This document shows, piece by piece, positions 22,022 through 31,273 of a stretch of DNA of 64,000 bases. The notes below the pieces were generated by a model. The model was not told where the DNA came from and did no database searches. It saw nothing but the letters and a program-made list of their open reading frames with translations. This DNA comes from an uncultured Prevotellaceae bacterium (GTDB lineage: Bacteria; Bacteroidota; Bacteroidia; Bacteroidales; Bacteroidaceae): NCBI GenBank assembly GCA_947166305.1, contig CAMVDV010000001.1:1-64000 (forward strand), read 5' to 3'. The first letter of the stretch is position 1; the number at the start of each line of letters is the position of its first letter. The position numbers and the translations under genes are program-made.

Positions 22022-23650
22022 TCAGTAGTTGAGTGGAGCCTGCGGGCAGGCATTCGGTGCACGGATGCGGAGTGCCTGCGAAATGGTGGGCGCCACCTGG
22101 TCGATGGTGACGGGTATGCGCACCTTCTCGGGCACGATGTCTGCGCCAAGGAAGAAGAGTGGGAAGCTCATGTACGACTCCCTGCTGAGCGATTGCTCTT
22201 GGGTGTCCTCGTTCTTGAGCACCCATCCCGGGGAGACCTGTATGAGGATGTCGCCCGAGCACTTGGGGTTGTAGGCGTTGCGGAGCTTGCTGATGCCCGG
22301 TGTCCATGCGCCGAGCGAGAGCCTTTGGCTCGTATAGACGTCCTTGACGCCGCTCAGTTGTATGAGGAAGGCACTGCAGCGGTCGAGCACTTCGGCAAGG
22401 TTGAGGCTGCGGTTCTCGATGAGCTTCAGGTTGAGGTATATTTGGTTGTCGATGGCGGTGTCCACATAGTTGCCCTGACCATAGACGGCGATGAGGTACA
22501 TGCCGAGCAGTGCCTGCGCCTTGGTGATGGAGAAGACGCCGGTGGGAATGCGGTAGCGGCTCAAATCCATCATCTCTTCGGAGTCGGCGTAGCCCGTGCT
22601 GGTCACCACGAAGAGCGTCTTGTCCATACCCACCTTCTCTTCCACGAAACTGAAGAGATCTGCCAGCTGACGGTCGAGGCGGGCATAGGTGTCCTGCATC
22701 TCCATTCCGTACTGCATGGCGGACTGATGGTCGTATGCGCCTGCATAGTATGTGATGGTGAGCATGTCGGTTACGGCGTCCGTGCCGAGTCCTGCCTTCT
22801 CAATGGTGAGCTTGGCGAAGCGGTTCACCTCGTCGTTGACGAGGGCGGTGGCTTTGAATTCGCGGAACTTGCGGTTGCTCTTGAACTTGTGGACAAAGGG
22901 CTTGGCCTTGCCTCCGCCTGCCACGAAGTAGCGGAAGTCTGTCACGGCGTCGTCCAGGGGCTTCCATTGCAGGTCGTCGATGCGGCTTGGCAGCGACTGC
23001 TGGCTGTCGTATTCGGTGGCCCAGGCAGGGTATGCGTCGTAGTAGCACGTTGTGACCCACCGGCCGGTCCAGTCGTCGAGCCAGAACGCGCCGTTGCCTG
23101 CGTGTCCGGCGGCGAGGACTGCGGCCTCGCGTGTCGGGGCGATGGAGTAGACGAGGCTTGCCCCGTCGCTGGAAACCTTCAGCTCGTCGCCGATGGTGGA
23201 GACGGCGAGTGCCCTGGGCGAGGACTTCTCGTCGGTGAGGATGCCGGGGTATTTGTCGTCGTCCACGCAGAAGACGGGCCTGAGCGTCTGCCTGTCGAGC
23301 CAATGAGTGCCGGGGATGCCGTTGTCGTAAGGGCTTGTGCCTGTCATGAGGCAGGCCACGGCGGAGGCTTTGTCGGGCGAACTGAAGGGATATTCAGCCT
23401 GTGAGTAGAAGCGACCTTGTTCCTTGAGCCTCTGGAAGCCTCCCTGCCCGTAGAGCGGGGTGAAGGCATCCATGTAGTCGCTGCGGAGCTGGTCGATGAT
23501 GATGTTCACCACGAGCGACGGCACGCCCTGGGCTTGCTGGGCCTGGGCGCTCGTCATGGCGAGCAAGGCAATGAGCGAGGAGAGGAAGAGCCCTCCCCTG
23601 CTTCCCCCGAGGGAATGGTGGTTGCTATGGTCCTGCATGCTTCTGCTCAT
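22022..23650 (-). CDS. alkaline phosphatase/phosphodiesterase superfamily protein (PafA-like)
   Basis: VVNIIIDQLRSDYMD...SSPDKASAVACLMTGTSPYDNGIPGTHW. Confidence 0.82.
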   Translation of the reverse strand: MSRSMQDHSNHHSLGGSRGGLFLSSLIALLAMTSAQAQQAQGVPSLVVNIIIDQLRSDYMDAFTPLYGQGGFQRLKEQGRFYSQAEYPFSSPDKASAVACLMTGTSPYDNGIPGTHWLDRQTLRPVFCVDDDKYPGILTDEKSSPRALAVSTIGDELKVSSDGASLVYSIAPTREAAVLAAGHAGNGAFWLDDWTGRWVTTCYYDAYPAWATEYDSQQSLPSRIDDLQWKPLDDAVTDFRYFVAGGGKAKPFVHKFKSNRKFREFKATALVNDEVNRFAKLTIEKAGLGTDAVTDMLTITYYAGAYDHQSAMQYGMEMQDTYARLDRQLADLFSFVEEKVGMDKTLFVVTSTGYADSEEMMDLSRYRIPTGVFSITKAQALLGMYLIAVYGQGNYVDTAIDNQIYLNLKLIENRSLNLAEVLDRCSAFLIQLSGVKDVYTSQRLSLGAWTPGISKLRNAYNPKCSGDILIQVSPGWVLKNEDTQEQSLSRESYMSFPLFFLGADIVPEKVRIPVTIDQVAPTISQALRIRAPNACPQAPLNY

Positions 23651-24987
23651 CGGGATGACTTCTTATGCGGTTGCTTTTTCACGGGTTTCCTGTTGCCTGC
23701 GATGTGGTAGCTCAGCGGACGGGTGAGCATACACAATGCCAAAGGTACGGTTATTTTTGCAAATTCCTGCGGTATCCATGGAGAAAATAACAAGAATAGT
23801 GCCAAAACGACGAAATATGCGGCGTACCAGAAAGTTTTTCCTCGTCCGCCGGGGCTTTTCATGACAATCGGGATTCCGAGCAGTGCGAGTGGGCAGAGCG
23901 GCCATATCTGCCAGTTGGAGCCTACGCCTGGATGTTCGGAGAAGAAGAACATGAAGGTCAGGAGCAGTCCTGCCGCGCCTTGGAGCAGGAGGATGAGCAC
24001 GTCGAAGGGCCAGATGATGCGCCTCAGCCAACGCTCCAGCAGCAGGATGGCGATGCAGAGCAGGGCGAAGGCCAGCAGTGCGCTCTCCACGGGCCGTTCG
24101 CCTACGAGCGAAGTGAGTTTCTGTCGCCAGTCGTTGCCGCTGGCTTGGAGGGCCTGTGGCTTTGGCTTTGCTTGCAGGAGCATGGCCTTGCTCCTGACGA
24201 GCGGCCGCCGGTCGCCGTCGGGGTTGAGGATGAAGGCACCGTCGAAGCAGGTGCTCAGGTTCTGGGGAATGAACATTGCCGCCCTTTCGGACATGATGGT
24301 GTCCACTTCGGCACCGAGCAAGAGGTCGTTGCCAACTTCTGCCCAGGGATGAAGGCGGGTGTAGCCATGGAGAATCTCTCGGGCTGTGAGGTGGGGCAGC
24401 GTGTCGGGATAGAGGATGTAAGCAGGGGTGACCACTTCTTCCACCATGTCGCGCACCATGGTCGTGCAGTTTCGGTAGAGAAAGTTGTAGCGGTATTTGC
24501 AGTTCTCCGGGCGGCAGTTCTCGACGAGGCGTTTCGTCAGCCGCTCGGCCTCGGCCGTGGTGAGGTTCAGCTCCTGCTCCGTGATGCTCGAGCCGCGCTC
24601 TTCGTACTCAGGGACAAAGTATTCCCAGGGGATGGCCTGAACCATGTAGTCGGTCTGGCCGAGCACGAAGTGCCACACGAAATGGGGCTTGGACATGTCG
24701 AAGACGCCGTAGTTGAAGACAACGTCGTCGAAGGAAGTCTTTCCCTCCGAGCCTTCCGTCGGCCCTTCCCCGGACTTCCCTTCTTCGATGCGCTCCTTCC
24801 GCTCTTCCTTTGCGGGCGAGGCGGAGGAAATCCTTTGGCATCGGATGGCAGTATGCCCGTAGAGGGAATAGACTTCCTCTCCGGGCGAGCAGGTAAGCAG
24901 CGTCACGCGGATGCTGTCCTCCGTGGCTGTCAGATGCCCGAAAGCACCCAGCAGGAGGCACAAAAATAGTGATATCCTATTAAACAC
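23647..24987 (-). CDS. DUF4105 domain membrane protein; GTG start proposed at 24987
   Basis: VFNRISLFLCLLLGAFG signal, VTLLTCSPGEEVYSLYGHTAIR, C-terminal TM helices; track start at 25227 extends through promoter and REP copies. Confidence 0.82.
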   Translation of the reverse strand: MFNRISLFLCLLLGAFGHLTATEDSIRVTLLTCSPGEEVYSLYGHTAIRCQRISSASPAKEERKERIEEGKSGEGPTEGSEGKTSFDDVVFNYGVFDMSKPHFVWHFVLGQTDYMVQAIPWEYFVPEYEERGSSITEQELNLTTAEAERLTKRLVENCRPENCKYRYNFLYRNCTTMVRDMVEEVVTPAYILYPDTLPHLTAREILHGYTRLHPWAEVGNDLLLGAEVDTIMSERAAMFIPQNLSTCFDGAFILNPDGDRRPLVRSKAMLLQAKPKPQALQASGNDWRQKLTSLVGERPVESALLAFALLCIAILLLERWLRRIIWPFDVLILLLQGAAGLLLTFMFFFSEHPGVGSNWQIWPLCPLALLGIPIVMKSPGGRGKTFWYAAYFVVLALFLLFSPWIPQEFAKITVPLALCMLTRPLSYHIAGNRKPVKKQPHKKSSR

Positions 24988-24992
24988 GGGCG

Positions 24993-25000
24993 CAAAGGTA
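24993..25000 (-). promoter_or_regulatory. -7 box TACCTTTG for the DUF4105 gene
   Basis: CAAAGGTA on plus strand, 5 nt from the GTG. Confidence 0.65.
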
Positions 25001-25111
25001 CGAAGAAAAGTTGAGAAGTTAAAAAATTGAGAGGGTAAAAAAGAGGTATAAGGCAAGAAAGTGGAAAATGGAGAGTGGAAATACGGAAAATGGGAAGCCT
25101 TCAGTCTCCCT

Positions 25112-25136
25112 GTAGGGACGCGCCGTGGCGCGTCCG
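25112..25136 (+). repeat. REP element
   Basis: GTAGGGACGCGCCGTGGCGCGTCCG. Confidence 0.95.
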
Positions 25137-25177
25137 CAAGCAGGCATAGCTGAGCATCGAAAGCCTTCAGTCGCCCT

Positions 25178-25202
25178 GTAGGGACGCGCCGTGGCGCGTC
25201 CG
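25178..25202 (+). repeat. REP element
   Basis: GTAGGGACGCGCCGTGGCGCGTCCG. Confidence 0.95.
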
Positions 25203-25260
25203 CAAACAGGGATTGTCGCGTCCGCAAGCATCGTGTTGCCCAACACCCTACAGGGTTTTC

Positions 25261-25430
25261 ATTGCAGCATCATGACCGTGCAATTGCAACATCATGACCA
25301 TGCAATTGCAGCATCATGACCATGCAAAGGATGCAGCATGCCGTGTCGGACAATTCGGTGTGCCGTGTCGGACAATTCGGTGTGCCGTGCCGTGACAAAT
25401 TCCGTTTTCGGACGTGTAAAACTCCGTTTG
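25261..25430. repeat. 22-nt tandem array (family D plus a second 22-nt unit type)
   Basis: ATTGCARCATCATGACCRTGCA x3 (25261-25326); GTGTCGGACAATTCGGTGTGCC x2 (25343-25386); two diverged 22-mers 25387-25430. Confidence 0.9.
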
Positions 25431-25455
25431 CGGACGCGCCACGGCGCGTCCCTAC
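25431..25455 (-). repeat. REP element
   Basis: CGGACGCGCCACGGCGCGTCCCTAC. Confidence 0.95.
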
Positions 25456-25566
25456 AGGGAGACTGAAGGCTTTCATTTTTCCATATTTCCACTCTTCATT
25501 TTCAACTTTCTTGCTTTATACATCTTTTTTAACCTTTCAACTTTTCAACTTCTCAACTTTTCTTCG

Positions 25567-25574
25567 TACCTTTG
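25567..25574 (+). promoter_or_regulatory. -7 box TACCTTTG for coaX
   Basis: TACCTTTGCACCCGTG, 5 nt before GTG start. Confidence 0.65.
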
Positions 25575-25579
25575 CACCC

Positions 25580-26317
25580 GTGAAATTGGTAATAGACATC
25601 GGGAACTCCACCTGCAAGATGGTGGCGTTCCGTGGCGACGAGCCTGTCGAGGAGGTGCGCTCGGAGAGCGGAAAGCTCGCCGGGCTGGAGGATTTCGTGG
25701 AGCGCCACGCGTTCCGTTGCGGCATCGTCGGCTCCGTCAGAGGGCTCTCCCCCTGCGAGGAGGAGGCACTGGGCCGTCTGTCCTTCCCCATCCTGCGTTT
25801 CTCTCCCGACACCCCCGTGCCCATCACCAGCCGCTACCGCACGCCCCAGACGCTCGGAAGCGACCGCCTGGCTGCCGTGGTCGGCGCCAGTTCTCTGAGG
25901 CCCGGCAAGGACTTACTCATCATAGACGCTGGCACGTGCATCACCTACGAGGTCATCGACGCCCGAGGCAACTACTGGGGCGGCAATATCGCGCCGGGGA
26001 TGCTCATGAGGCTACGCGCCCTCCACGAGTTCACGGCACGCCTGCCACTCGTCGACCCCGAGGGAGAAGTGCCCGGAATGGGCTACAGCACCGAGACAGC
26101 CATACGCAGCGGTGTGCTCCGAGGCATGAAGTATGAGATAGAAGGCTACATCAAGTCCATGCGAGCCAAGTTCCCTCACCTCGAAGTATTCCTTACAGGA
26201 GGCGACCGCATCAACTTCTCTGTCGACATCAAGAACCTCATTTTCACCGACAAATACATCGTCCCACGCGGACTCAACAGGATACTCGACTTCAACAACC
26301 AACTGAAGAACCAATGA
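25580..26317 (+). CDS. coaX: type III pantothenate kinase, GTG start at 25580
   Basis: VKLVIDIGNSTCK (DxGN motif), DRLAAVVGA, IDAGTCITYEVID. Confidence 0.93.
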   Translation: MKLVIDIGNSTCKMVAFRGDEPVEEVRSESGKLAGLEDFVERHAFRCGIVGSVRGLSPCEEEALGRLSFPILRFSPDTPVPITSRYRTPQTLGSDRLAAVVGASSLRPGKDLLIIDAGTCITYEVIDARGNYWGGNIAPGMLMRLRALHEFTARLPLVDPEGEVPGMGYSTETAIRSGVLRGMKYEIEGYIKSMRAKFPHLEVFLTGGDRINFSVDIKNLIFTDKYIVPRGLNRILDFNNQLKNQ

Positions 26318-27684
26318 AAGCAAGCAACAGCGACATACGACGCCCGCGCCTGGGTGCAGGCAGAAAGGCGATGAGGCAGGCCTGGCTACTGCTCGTCGGC
26401 GCACTCCTACTGCCCTTCCTCGCCGCAGGCACTGCCTCGGCACAGGTGAGCGGCACCAATTCCTCCTACTCGAGGTTCGGTCTCGGACTCCTGAACGACC
26501 AGTCCTCGGGCTTCAACAAGTCGATGGGAGGCGCAGGACTCGGCGTGCGCATCGGCAACCGCATCAACAACCTCAATCCTGCCTCGTATTCCTCCATCGA
26601 CTCGCTCAGCCTTATCTTCGACGTCGGCATGACTGCCTCCTTCGGACGAATGGTGCAAGGCTCCACAACCGTCGGCGCTAAGAACGCATCCCTCGACTAT
26701 GTCCACGCAGGAATGCACATCGGCAGGGGACTCGGCCTTGCCCTCGGCTTCGTGCCCTACACCAGCATCGGCTATGACTTCTCCTCGCCAGAGCAAACCA
26801 TCGACCGCGACGCCAACTCCACCCTGCCCATCACCGGCAGCACCAGTTACACTGGCAGCGGAGGCCTCAACCAATTCTACGCCGGCCTCGGGTGGAAAGC
26901 CTTCAAAAACTTCTCCGTGGGAGCCAACGTCGGCTTCCTTTGGGGCGGGTGGAACCATTTGCTCCTGCCCGTATTCAGTGAGGGAGGCGTGGTAAGCTCG
27001 TCCTACAACAGCCTCATCAAAAGCAGTTCCGCCTCGCTCAAGACCTACAAGATAGACCTCGGAGCACAGTATTCCGTGCGCCTCACCAAGCAGGACTGGC
27101 TCAACATCGGTGCCACGGCAGGCATCGGGCACAAGATTGCGCAGGACGCCACGCTCCTCATCTTCACGCAGAACGCAGACACCACCACGCGGACGGCTTC
27201 CTCGCCGTTCAGCCTCCCCTTCACTTTCGGCGCGGGAGCCGCTTGGCAACACAAGAACACGCTCGTGGTGGCAGCCGACGTCCAGCACGAATGGTGGTCG
27301 AAATGCCGCGTCCCATCCGAGACAGTGGGCGACTATGTTCCCATGAAAGGCTACTATGACGACCGCACGAAAATTGCCGCCGGCGCACAATGGACGCCCG
27401 ATCCCCTCCACAAAAGCTACCTCAAGCGCATACAATACCGCGCTGGCTTCAGCTACTCCACGCCCTATCTCAAGGTGAACGACATGAAAGGACCCATGGA
27501 GCTGCGCCTCACCATGGGAGCAGGCCTGCCCATCATGAACAGACACAACAATCGTTCCGTGGTCAACGTCGGCGTGCAATGGTTGCGACGCTCAGCCTCC
27601 GGGCTCATCAAGGAGGACTATTTCCTCATCAACCTCGGCATCACCTTCAATGAGCGCTGGTTCCTGAAGTACAAGATTGAGTAA
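26314..27684 (+). CDS. outer-membrane beta-barrel protein, conserved downstream of coaX
   Basis: Signal peptide, YSRFGLG..., barrel-like repeats, FxxR-type C-terminus. Confidence 0.75.
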   Translation: MKASNSDIRRPRLGAGRKAMRQAWLLLVGALLLPFLAAGTASAQVSGTNSSYSRFGLGLLNDQSSGFNKSMGGAGLGVRIGNRINNLNPASYSSIDSLSLIFDVGMTASFGRMVQGSTTVGAKNASLDYVHAGMHIGRGLGLALGFVPYTSIGYDFSSPEQTIDRDANSTLPITGSTSYTGSGGLNQFYAGLGWKAFKNFSVGANVGFLWGGWNHLLLPVFSEGGVVSSSYNSLIKSSSASLKTYKIDLGAQYSVRLTKQDWLNIGATAGIGHKIAQDATLLIFTQNADTTTRTASSPFSLPFTFGAGAAWQHKNTLVVAADVQHEWWSKCRVPSETVGDYVPMKGYYDDRTKIAAGAQWTPDPLHKSYLKRIQYRAGFSYSTPYLKVNDMKGPMELRLTMGAGLPIMNRHNNRSVVNVGVQWLRRSASGLIKEDYFLINLGITFNERWFLKYKIE

Positions 27685-28513
27685 GGAAAAGCAGAAGGCA
27701 AGACCCAGAAAAAGCGAAAGGACAGCAATGGAAAGCATCGACGCAGCCGCCAACGATAAAGACGAAAGGCAGAAGCAAAGGCCAGGGAAGAGCCTTTTCC
27801 GGCTTCCCGCCTTCCCCTTTTCCCTTTCGGCCTTGTCCTTTTCCCCTCAGGCCTTGTCCTTGTTGCGCAAACGCCTTTCCCCTCAACCTTCAACTCAGGC
27901 ATCTTCGACCAGTCGGCACAGCTCTCGGCTCTCAACTCTCAACTTTCCTCTTCTTCTTCTCCTTCTCCTTTCCTTCGGATGTTCGGGCGAAGTGGAGCAC
28001 ATTGCCGATCCCATCCCCGCCAAGGACTCGCTCCTCTTCATGCATTCCACCGGCATTAACACCTTCATCAGCGACAGTGGCGTCATGCGATACCATATGG
28101 TTGTGGAGGAATGGGACATCTATAACGGCACCGGCGGAGAGCTTCCCACATGGAAGTTCATGAAGGGAATACTCATGGAGCGCTTCGATGAGAAGTTCCA
28201 CGTTGACCTCTTCGTGCAGTCCGACACAGCCTATCTGCACAAACAACAGCTCTGGGAACTCAGAGGCAGGGTCGTGGTGCGCAACGTCAACGGCGACGTC
28301 TTCCGCACCAACGAACTCTTCTGGGATCTCAACTCACATGAAATGTGGAATCATCAGTACATGCATATCACAACGCCAGACCGTGAGCTCGAAGGGACAA
28401 ACTTCTACAGCAACGAACAAATGACAAAATACTCCGTGCTCAACTCCGTTGGCACCTTCCCCGTAGAGGAACAAGAACCGACAAGACAAGAGTTATCAAC
28501 ATCAACCCCCTAA
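27677..28513 (+). CDS. LptC-like LPS export periplasmic lipoprotein; N-terminus uncertain
   Basis: Lipobox LLLLLLLSFGCSGE; HSTGINTFISDSGVMRYHMVVEEWDIYN; conserved position coaX-OMP-lptC-CBS protein. Confidence 0.7.
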   Translation: MSKEKQKARPRKSERTAMESIDAAANDKDERQKQRPGKSLFRLPAFPFSLSALSFSPQALSLLRKRLSPQPSTQASSTSRHSSRLSTLNFPLLLLLLLSFGCSGEVEHIADPIPAKDSLLFMHSTGINTFISDSGVMRYHMVVEEWDIYNGTGGELPTWKFMKGILMERFDEKFHVDLFVQSDTAYLHKQQLWELRGRVVVRNVNGDVFRTNELFWDLNSHEMWNHQYMHITTPDRELEGTNFYSNEQMTKYSVLNSVGTFPVEEQEPTRQELSTSTP

Positions 28514-28550
28514 TCTCTAATCCCTATTCCCTAATCCATAATCCTAAACC

Positions 28551-29852
28551 ATGGACATCGACTCATCAACCATTATAGGCACCATCGTCGTGCTTCTCTT
28601 CTCGGGCTTCTTTTCGGGAATGGAGATAGCCTTCGTCTCGAGCAGCAAACTCCGTTTCGAGATGGACAGAGAGCAGCAAGGTTTCTCGTCGCGCCTCATT
28701 GATACTTTCTATCGCCACCCTAACAGTTTTATCTCAACGCTTTTGGTTGGCAACAACATCGCCTTGGTCATCTATGGTATTCTCATGGCAAGGATAGTCA
28801 ATGCCCTCGTCCTTATTCCCCTCGGAATCCATTATCCGGGTGATAATTGTCCTAACGATGCCCTCTGCCTCTTCTTGCAAACCATCATCGCAACCTTCAT
28901 CGTTCTCGTCACAGGCGAGTTCTTGCCGAAGACACTCTTCCGCATCAATCCCAACAAAATGATGCGTGTTTTTGCTCTGCCTGCATACATATTTTATATA
29001 TTACTCTGGCCTATCAGCAAATTTACGAGTTCGCTTGGCAAACTCTTGCTGTGGATGCTTGGCGAGAAGGTAAAGAAGCAAGCTCCCGAAAAGACCTTTA
29101 CGCGCGAAGACCTCGACTACCTTATACAAAGCAACATCGAGAAGGCTGCCGACGAAGAGGACATCGAAGACGAAGTAAAGATATTCCAGAATGCCCTTGA
29201 CTTCAGTTCGGTCAAGGTGAGAGACTGTATCGTTCCGCGAACAGAGATTACTGCTGTCTCGGTTGAGACTTCTCTCGAGGAGCTTCGACTTCAGTTCGTG
29301 GAGAGCGGACACAGCAAAATTATTGTTTACAGGGAAGACATCGACGACATCATCGGCTATATCCACACGGTAGAGATGTTCCGCCTTGCAGACGGCGAGG
29401 ACTGGACAAAACACATCCACGAAGTGTCCATCGTGCCTGAGACAATGAATGCACAGAAGTTACTCGGCATCTTTATCAACCAAAAACGCTCGATGGCGGT
29501 CATAGTCGACGAGTTTGGAGGCACGAGTGGCATCGTCACGATGGAGGATCTTGTTGAGGAAATCTTCGGAGAGATAGAGGATGAACACGACAGCAAGAGT
29601 TACACGGCAAGGCAAACCGCACCCGGTGAATACTTGCTCTCAGGGCGTTTGGAGATTGCACAGGCCAATGAATTGCTCGACCTCGACTTGCCTGAGAGCG
29701 ATGAGTACCTGACTGTAGGCGGATTTATCTTGCATGAGTTCCAGAACTTCCCCAAGCTCAACGAACCTGTCCGCATTGGTCGTTGGGAATTTAAGGTAAC
29801 GAAGAAGACCACCACAAAGATAGAGTTGGTGCAGCTTCGTGTGCTCGACTGA
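28551..29852 (+). CDS. hemolysin/CorC (CNNM-CBS) family protein
   Basis: DUF21 TM domain, CBS pair (IVPRTEITAVS, GTSGIVTMEDLVEEIFGEIEDEHD), CorC_HlyC domain. Confidence 0.92.
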   Translation: MDIDSSTIIGTIVVLLFSGFFSGMEIAFVSSSKLRFEMDREQQGFSSRLIDTFYRHPNSFISTLLVGNNIALVIYGILMARIVNALVLIPLGIHYPGDNCPNDALCLFLQTIIATFIVLVTGEFLPKTLFRINPNKMMRVFALPAYIFYILLWPISKFTSSLGKLLLWMLGEKVKKQAPEKTFTREDLDYLIQSNIEKAADEEDIEDEVKIFQNALDFSSVKVRDCIVPRTEITAVSVETSLEELRLQFVESGHSKIIVYREDIDDIIGYIHTVEMFRLADGEDWTKHIHEVSIVPETMNAQKLLGIFINQKRSMAVIVDEFGGTSGIVTMEDLVEEIFGEIEDEHDSKSYTARQTAPGEYLLSGRLEIAQANELLDLDLPESDEYLTVGGFILHEFQNFPKLNEPVRIGRWEFKVTKKTTTKIELVQLRVLD

Positions 29853-29951
29853 CGATAACTGTATGCGGCGAAAACGATACCTTATGCAGAAAAAAGCATG
29901 AGGCAGGTGCATATTATGCGTTTTTCTTATTGCAGTTTGCATAAAATGTTG

Positions 29952-29959
29952 TACCTTTG
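29952..29959 (+). promoter_or_regulatory. -7 box TACCTTTG of argR
   Basis: TTTG/TACCTTTG spaced as Bacteroidetes promoter. Confidence 0.6.
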
Positions 29960-29983
29960 CAGTCGAATTATTAAAAAAAGTAG

Positions 29984-30469
29984 ATGGATATGGAAGCGAA
30001 AACGGACAAGCAGGACAAGAAGGCGAGGTTGCAAGCCATTCGTAAAATTGTCAGCACGAACAGCTTGGAGAGTCAGGAGGAGCTTTTGGCAGCCCTCAGG
30101 CAAGAAGGTTTCGTCAGCACTCAGACTACGTTGAGCCGCGATCTCAAGCAGTTGCGCATCAGCAAGGTGCGTGTGCGCAGCGGACTCAGCGTGTATGCCT
30201 TGCCTCGAGAAGGGCAGTTTGAGCCTGTACCGACGTTGGATGAAATCAATCAGACCAAGTGGCGTCTGAACTTTTCCGGCAATCTTATGGTGGTGCATAC
30301 GCCGCCTGGCCATGCCAGCATGGTGGCCTACGACATCGACAACCTCAAGAATCCTAACTTCCTCGGCACCGTGGCGGGCGACGACACCGTTATCATCGTG
30401 CTGGCGGAGGGCGTGGAGAGGAACGAAGCCGGGCAGATAGTGCGCGAGATGTTCCCCAAGCTGGGATAG
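29984..30469 (+). CDS. argR: arginine repressor
   Basis: RLQAIRKIV...TLSRDLKQL, C-terminal oligomerisation domain, first in arg cluster. Confidence 0.93.
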   Translation: MDMEAKTDKQDKKARLQAIRKIVSTNSLESQEELLAALRQEGFVSTQTTLSRDLKQLRISKVRVRSGLSVYALPREGQFEPVPTLDEINQTKWRLNFSGNLMVVHTPPGHASMVAYDIDNLKNPNFLGTVAGDDTVIIVLAEGVERNEAGQIVREMFPKLG

Positions 30470-30530
30470 GAAGAGCCTATACATTATTATATATATTAAG
30501 AGAGAAAAGAGGAGGAAAGAGACAAAAGAA

Positions 30531-31151
30531 ATGAACGAAGTAAAGAGCGAAGACATACAGGTGCTGGTGGCTGACGAGAGTCACGAAGTGTATGTCGATA
30601 CCATCATAGACACCATCCGCGAGGCCGCCCGCAAGCGTGGCACGGGCATCGCCGAGCGAACACACGAATATGTGGCCACGAAGATGAAGGAAGGCAAGGC
30701 CGTCCTGGCCTTGCACGGCGATAAGTTCGTGGGCTTCAGCTACATCGAAACCTGGGGCAACAAGCACTATGTCACCACTTCGGGCCTTATCGTACACCCC
30801 GACTATCAGGGACTTGGCATTGCCAAACGCATCAAGGACTACACGTTCACTCTGGCCCGTCTGCGCTGGCCCAACGCCAAAATCTTCAGTCTGACGAGCG
30901 GCGATGCCGTGATGAAAATGAATACTGCGCTGGGATACGTGCCCGTTAGCTTCAATCAGCTTACCGACGACGACGCATTCTGGCATGGATGTCAGGGCTG
31001 CATCAATCATGATATTCTCGAGGCCAAGAACAGAAAGTTCTGCGTCTGCACAGGAATGTTGTGGGACCCGGAGAAGCATAAAGGCGAACCCACGTCGCTC
31101 GAGGTCATCAAGGACGTGATGCGGACGCTCGTCCTGCGTGGGATAGAATAG
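30531..31151 (+). CDS. GNAT family N-acetyltransferase of arg operon
   Basis: GLIVHPDYQGLGIAKRIKDYTF motif A. Confidence 0.88.
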   Translation: MNEVKSEDIQVLVADESHEVYVDTIIDTIREAARKRGTGIAERTHEYVATKMKEGKAVLALHGDKFVGFSYIETWGNKHYVTTSGLIVHPDYQGLGIAKRIKDYTFTLARLRWPNAKIFSLTSGDAVMKMNTALGYVPVSFNQLTDDDAFWHGCQGCINHDILEAKNRKFCVCTGMLWDPEKHKGEPTSLEVIKDVMRTLVLRGIE

Positions 31152-31273
31152 GCCGACGCCTTCCGTAAGTCCTTCTTCTGCACAATGAAACAGGAAGGGC
31201 GAAGGCGGAAGAACAAATCACAGAACAGGGAAATTACAAATTCAGAACACAAAGATTCTATTTTTAACACGAT

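Larger units (their letters stand above)
24985..25140. repeat. left arm of long inverted repeat
   Basis: Matches reverse complement of 25427-25582 at roughly 90% identity without indels (by eye). Confidence 0.9.
25427..25582. repeat. right arm of long inverted repeat
   Basis: Reverse complement of 24985-25140. Confidence 0.9.

Noticed and set aside
23647-25227. Track start of the DUF4105 ORF at 25227
   Set aside because: The extension reads through the promoter and two REP copies (ADAPRRVPTG); GTG at 24987 directly precedes the signal peptide.
25316-25579. N-terminal extension of coaX in the track
   Set aside because: It reads through repeats, a REP and the promoter; type III PanK begins at the VKLVIDIGN segment (GTG 25580).
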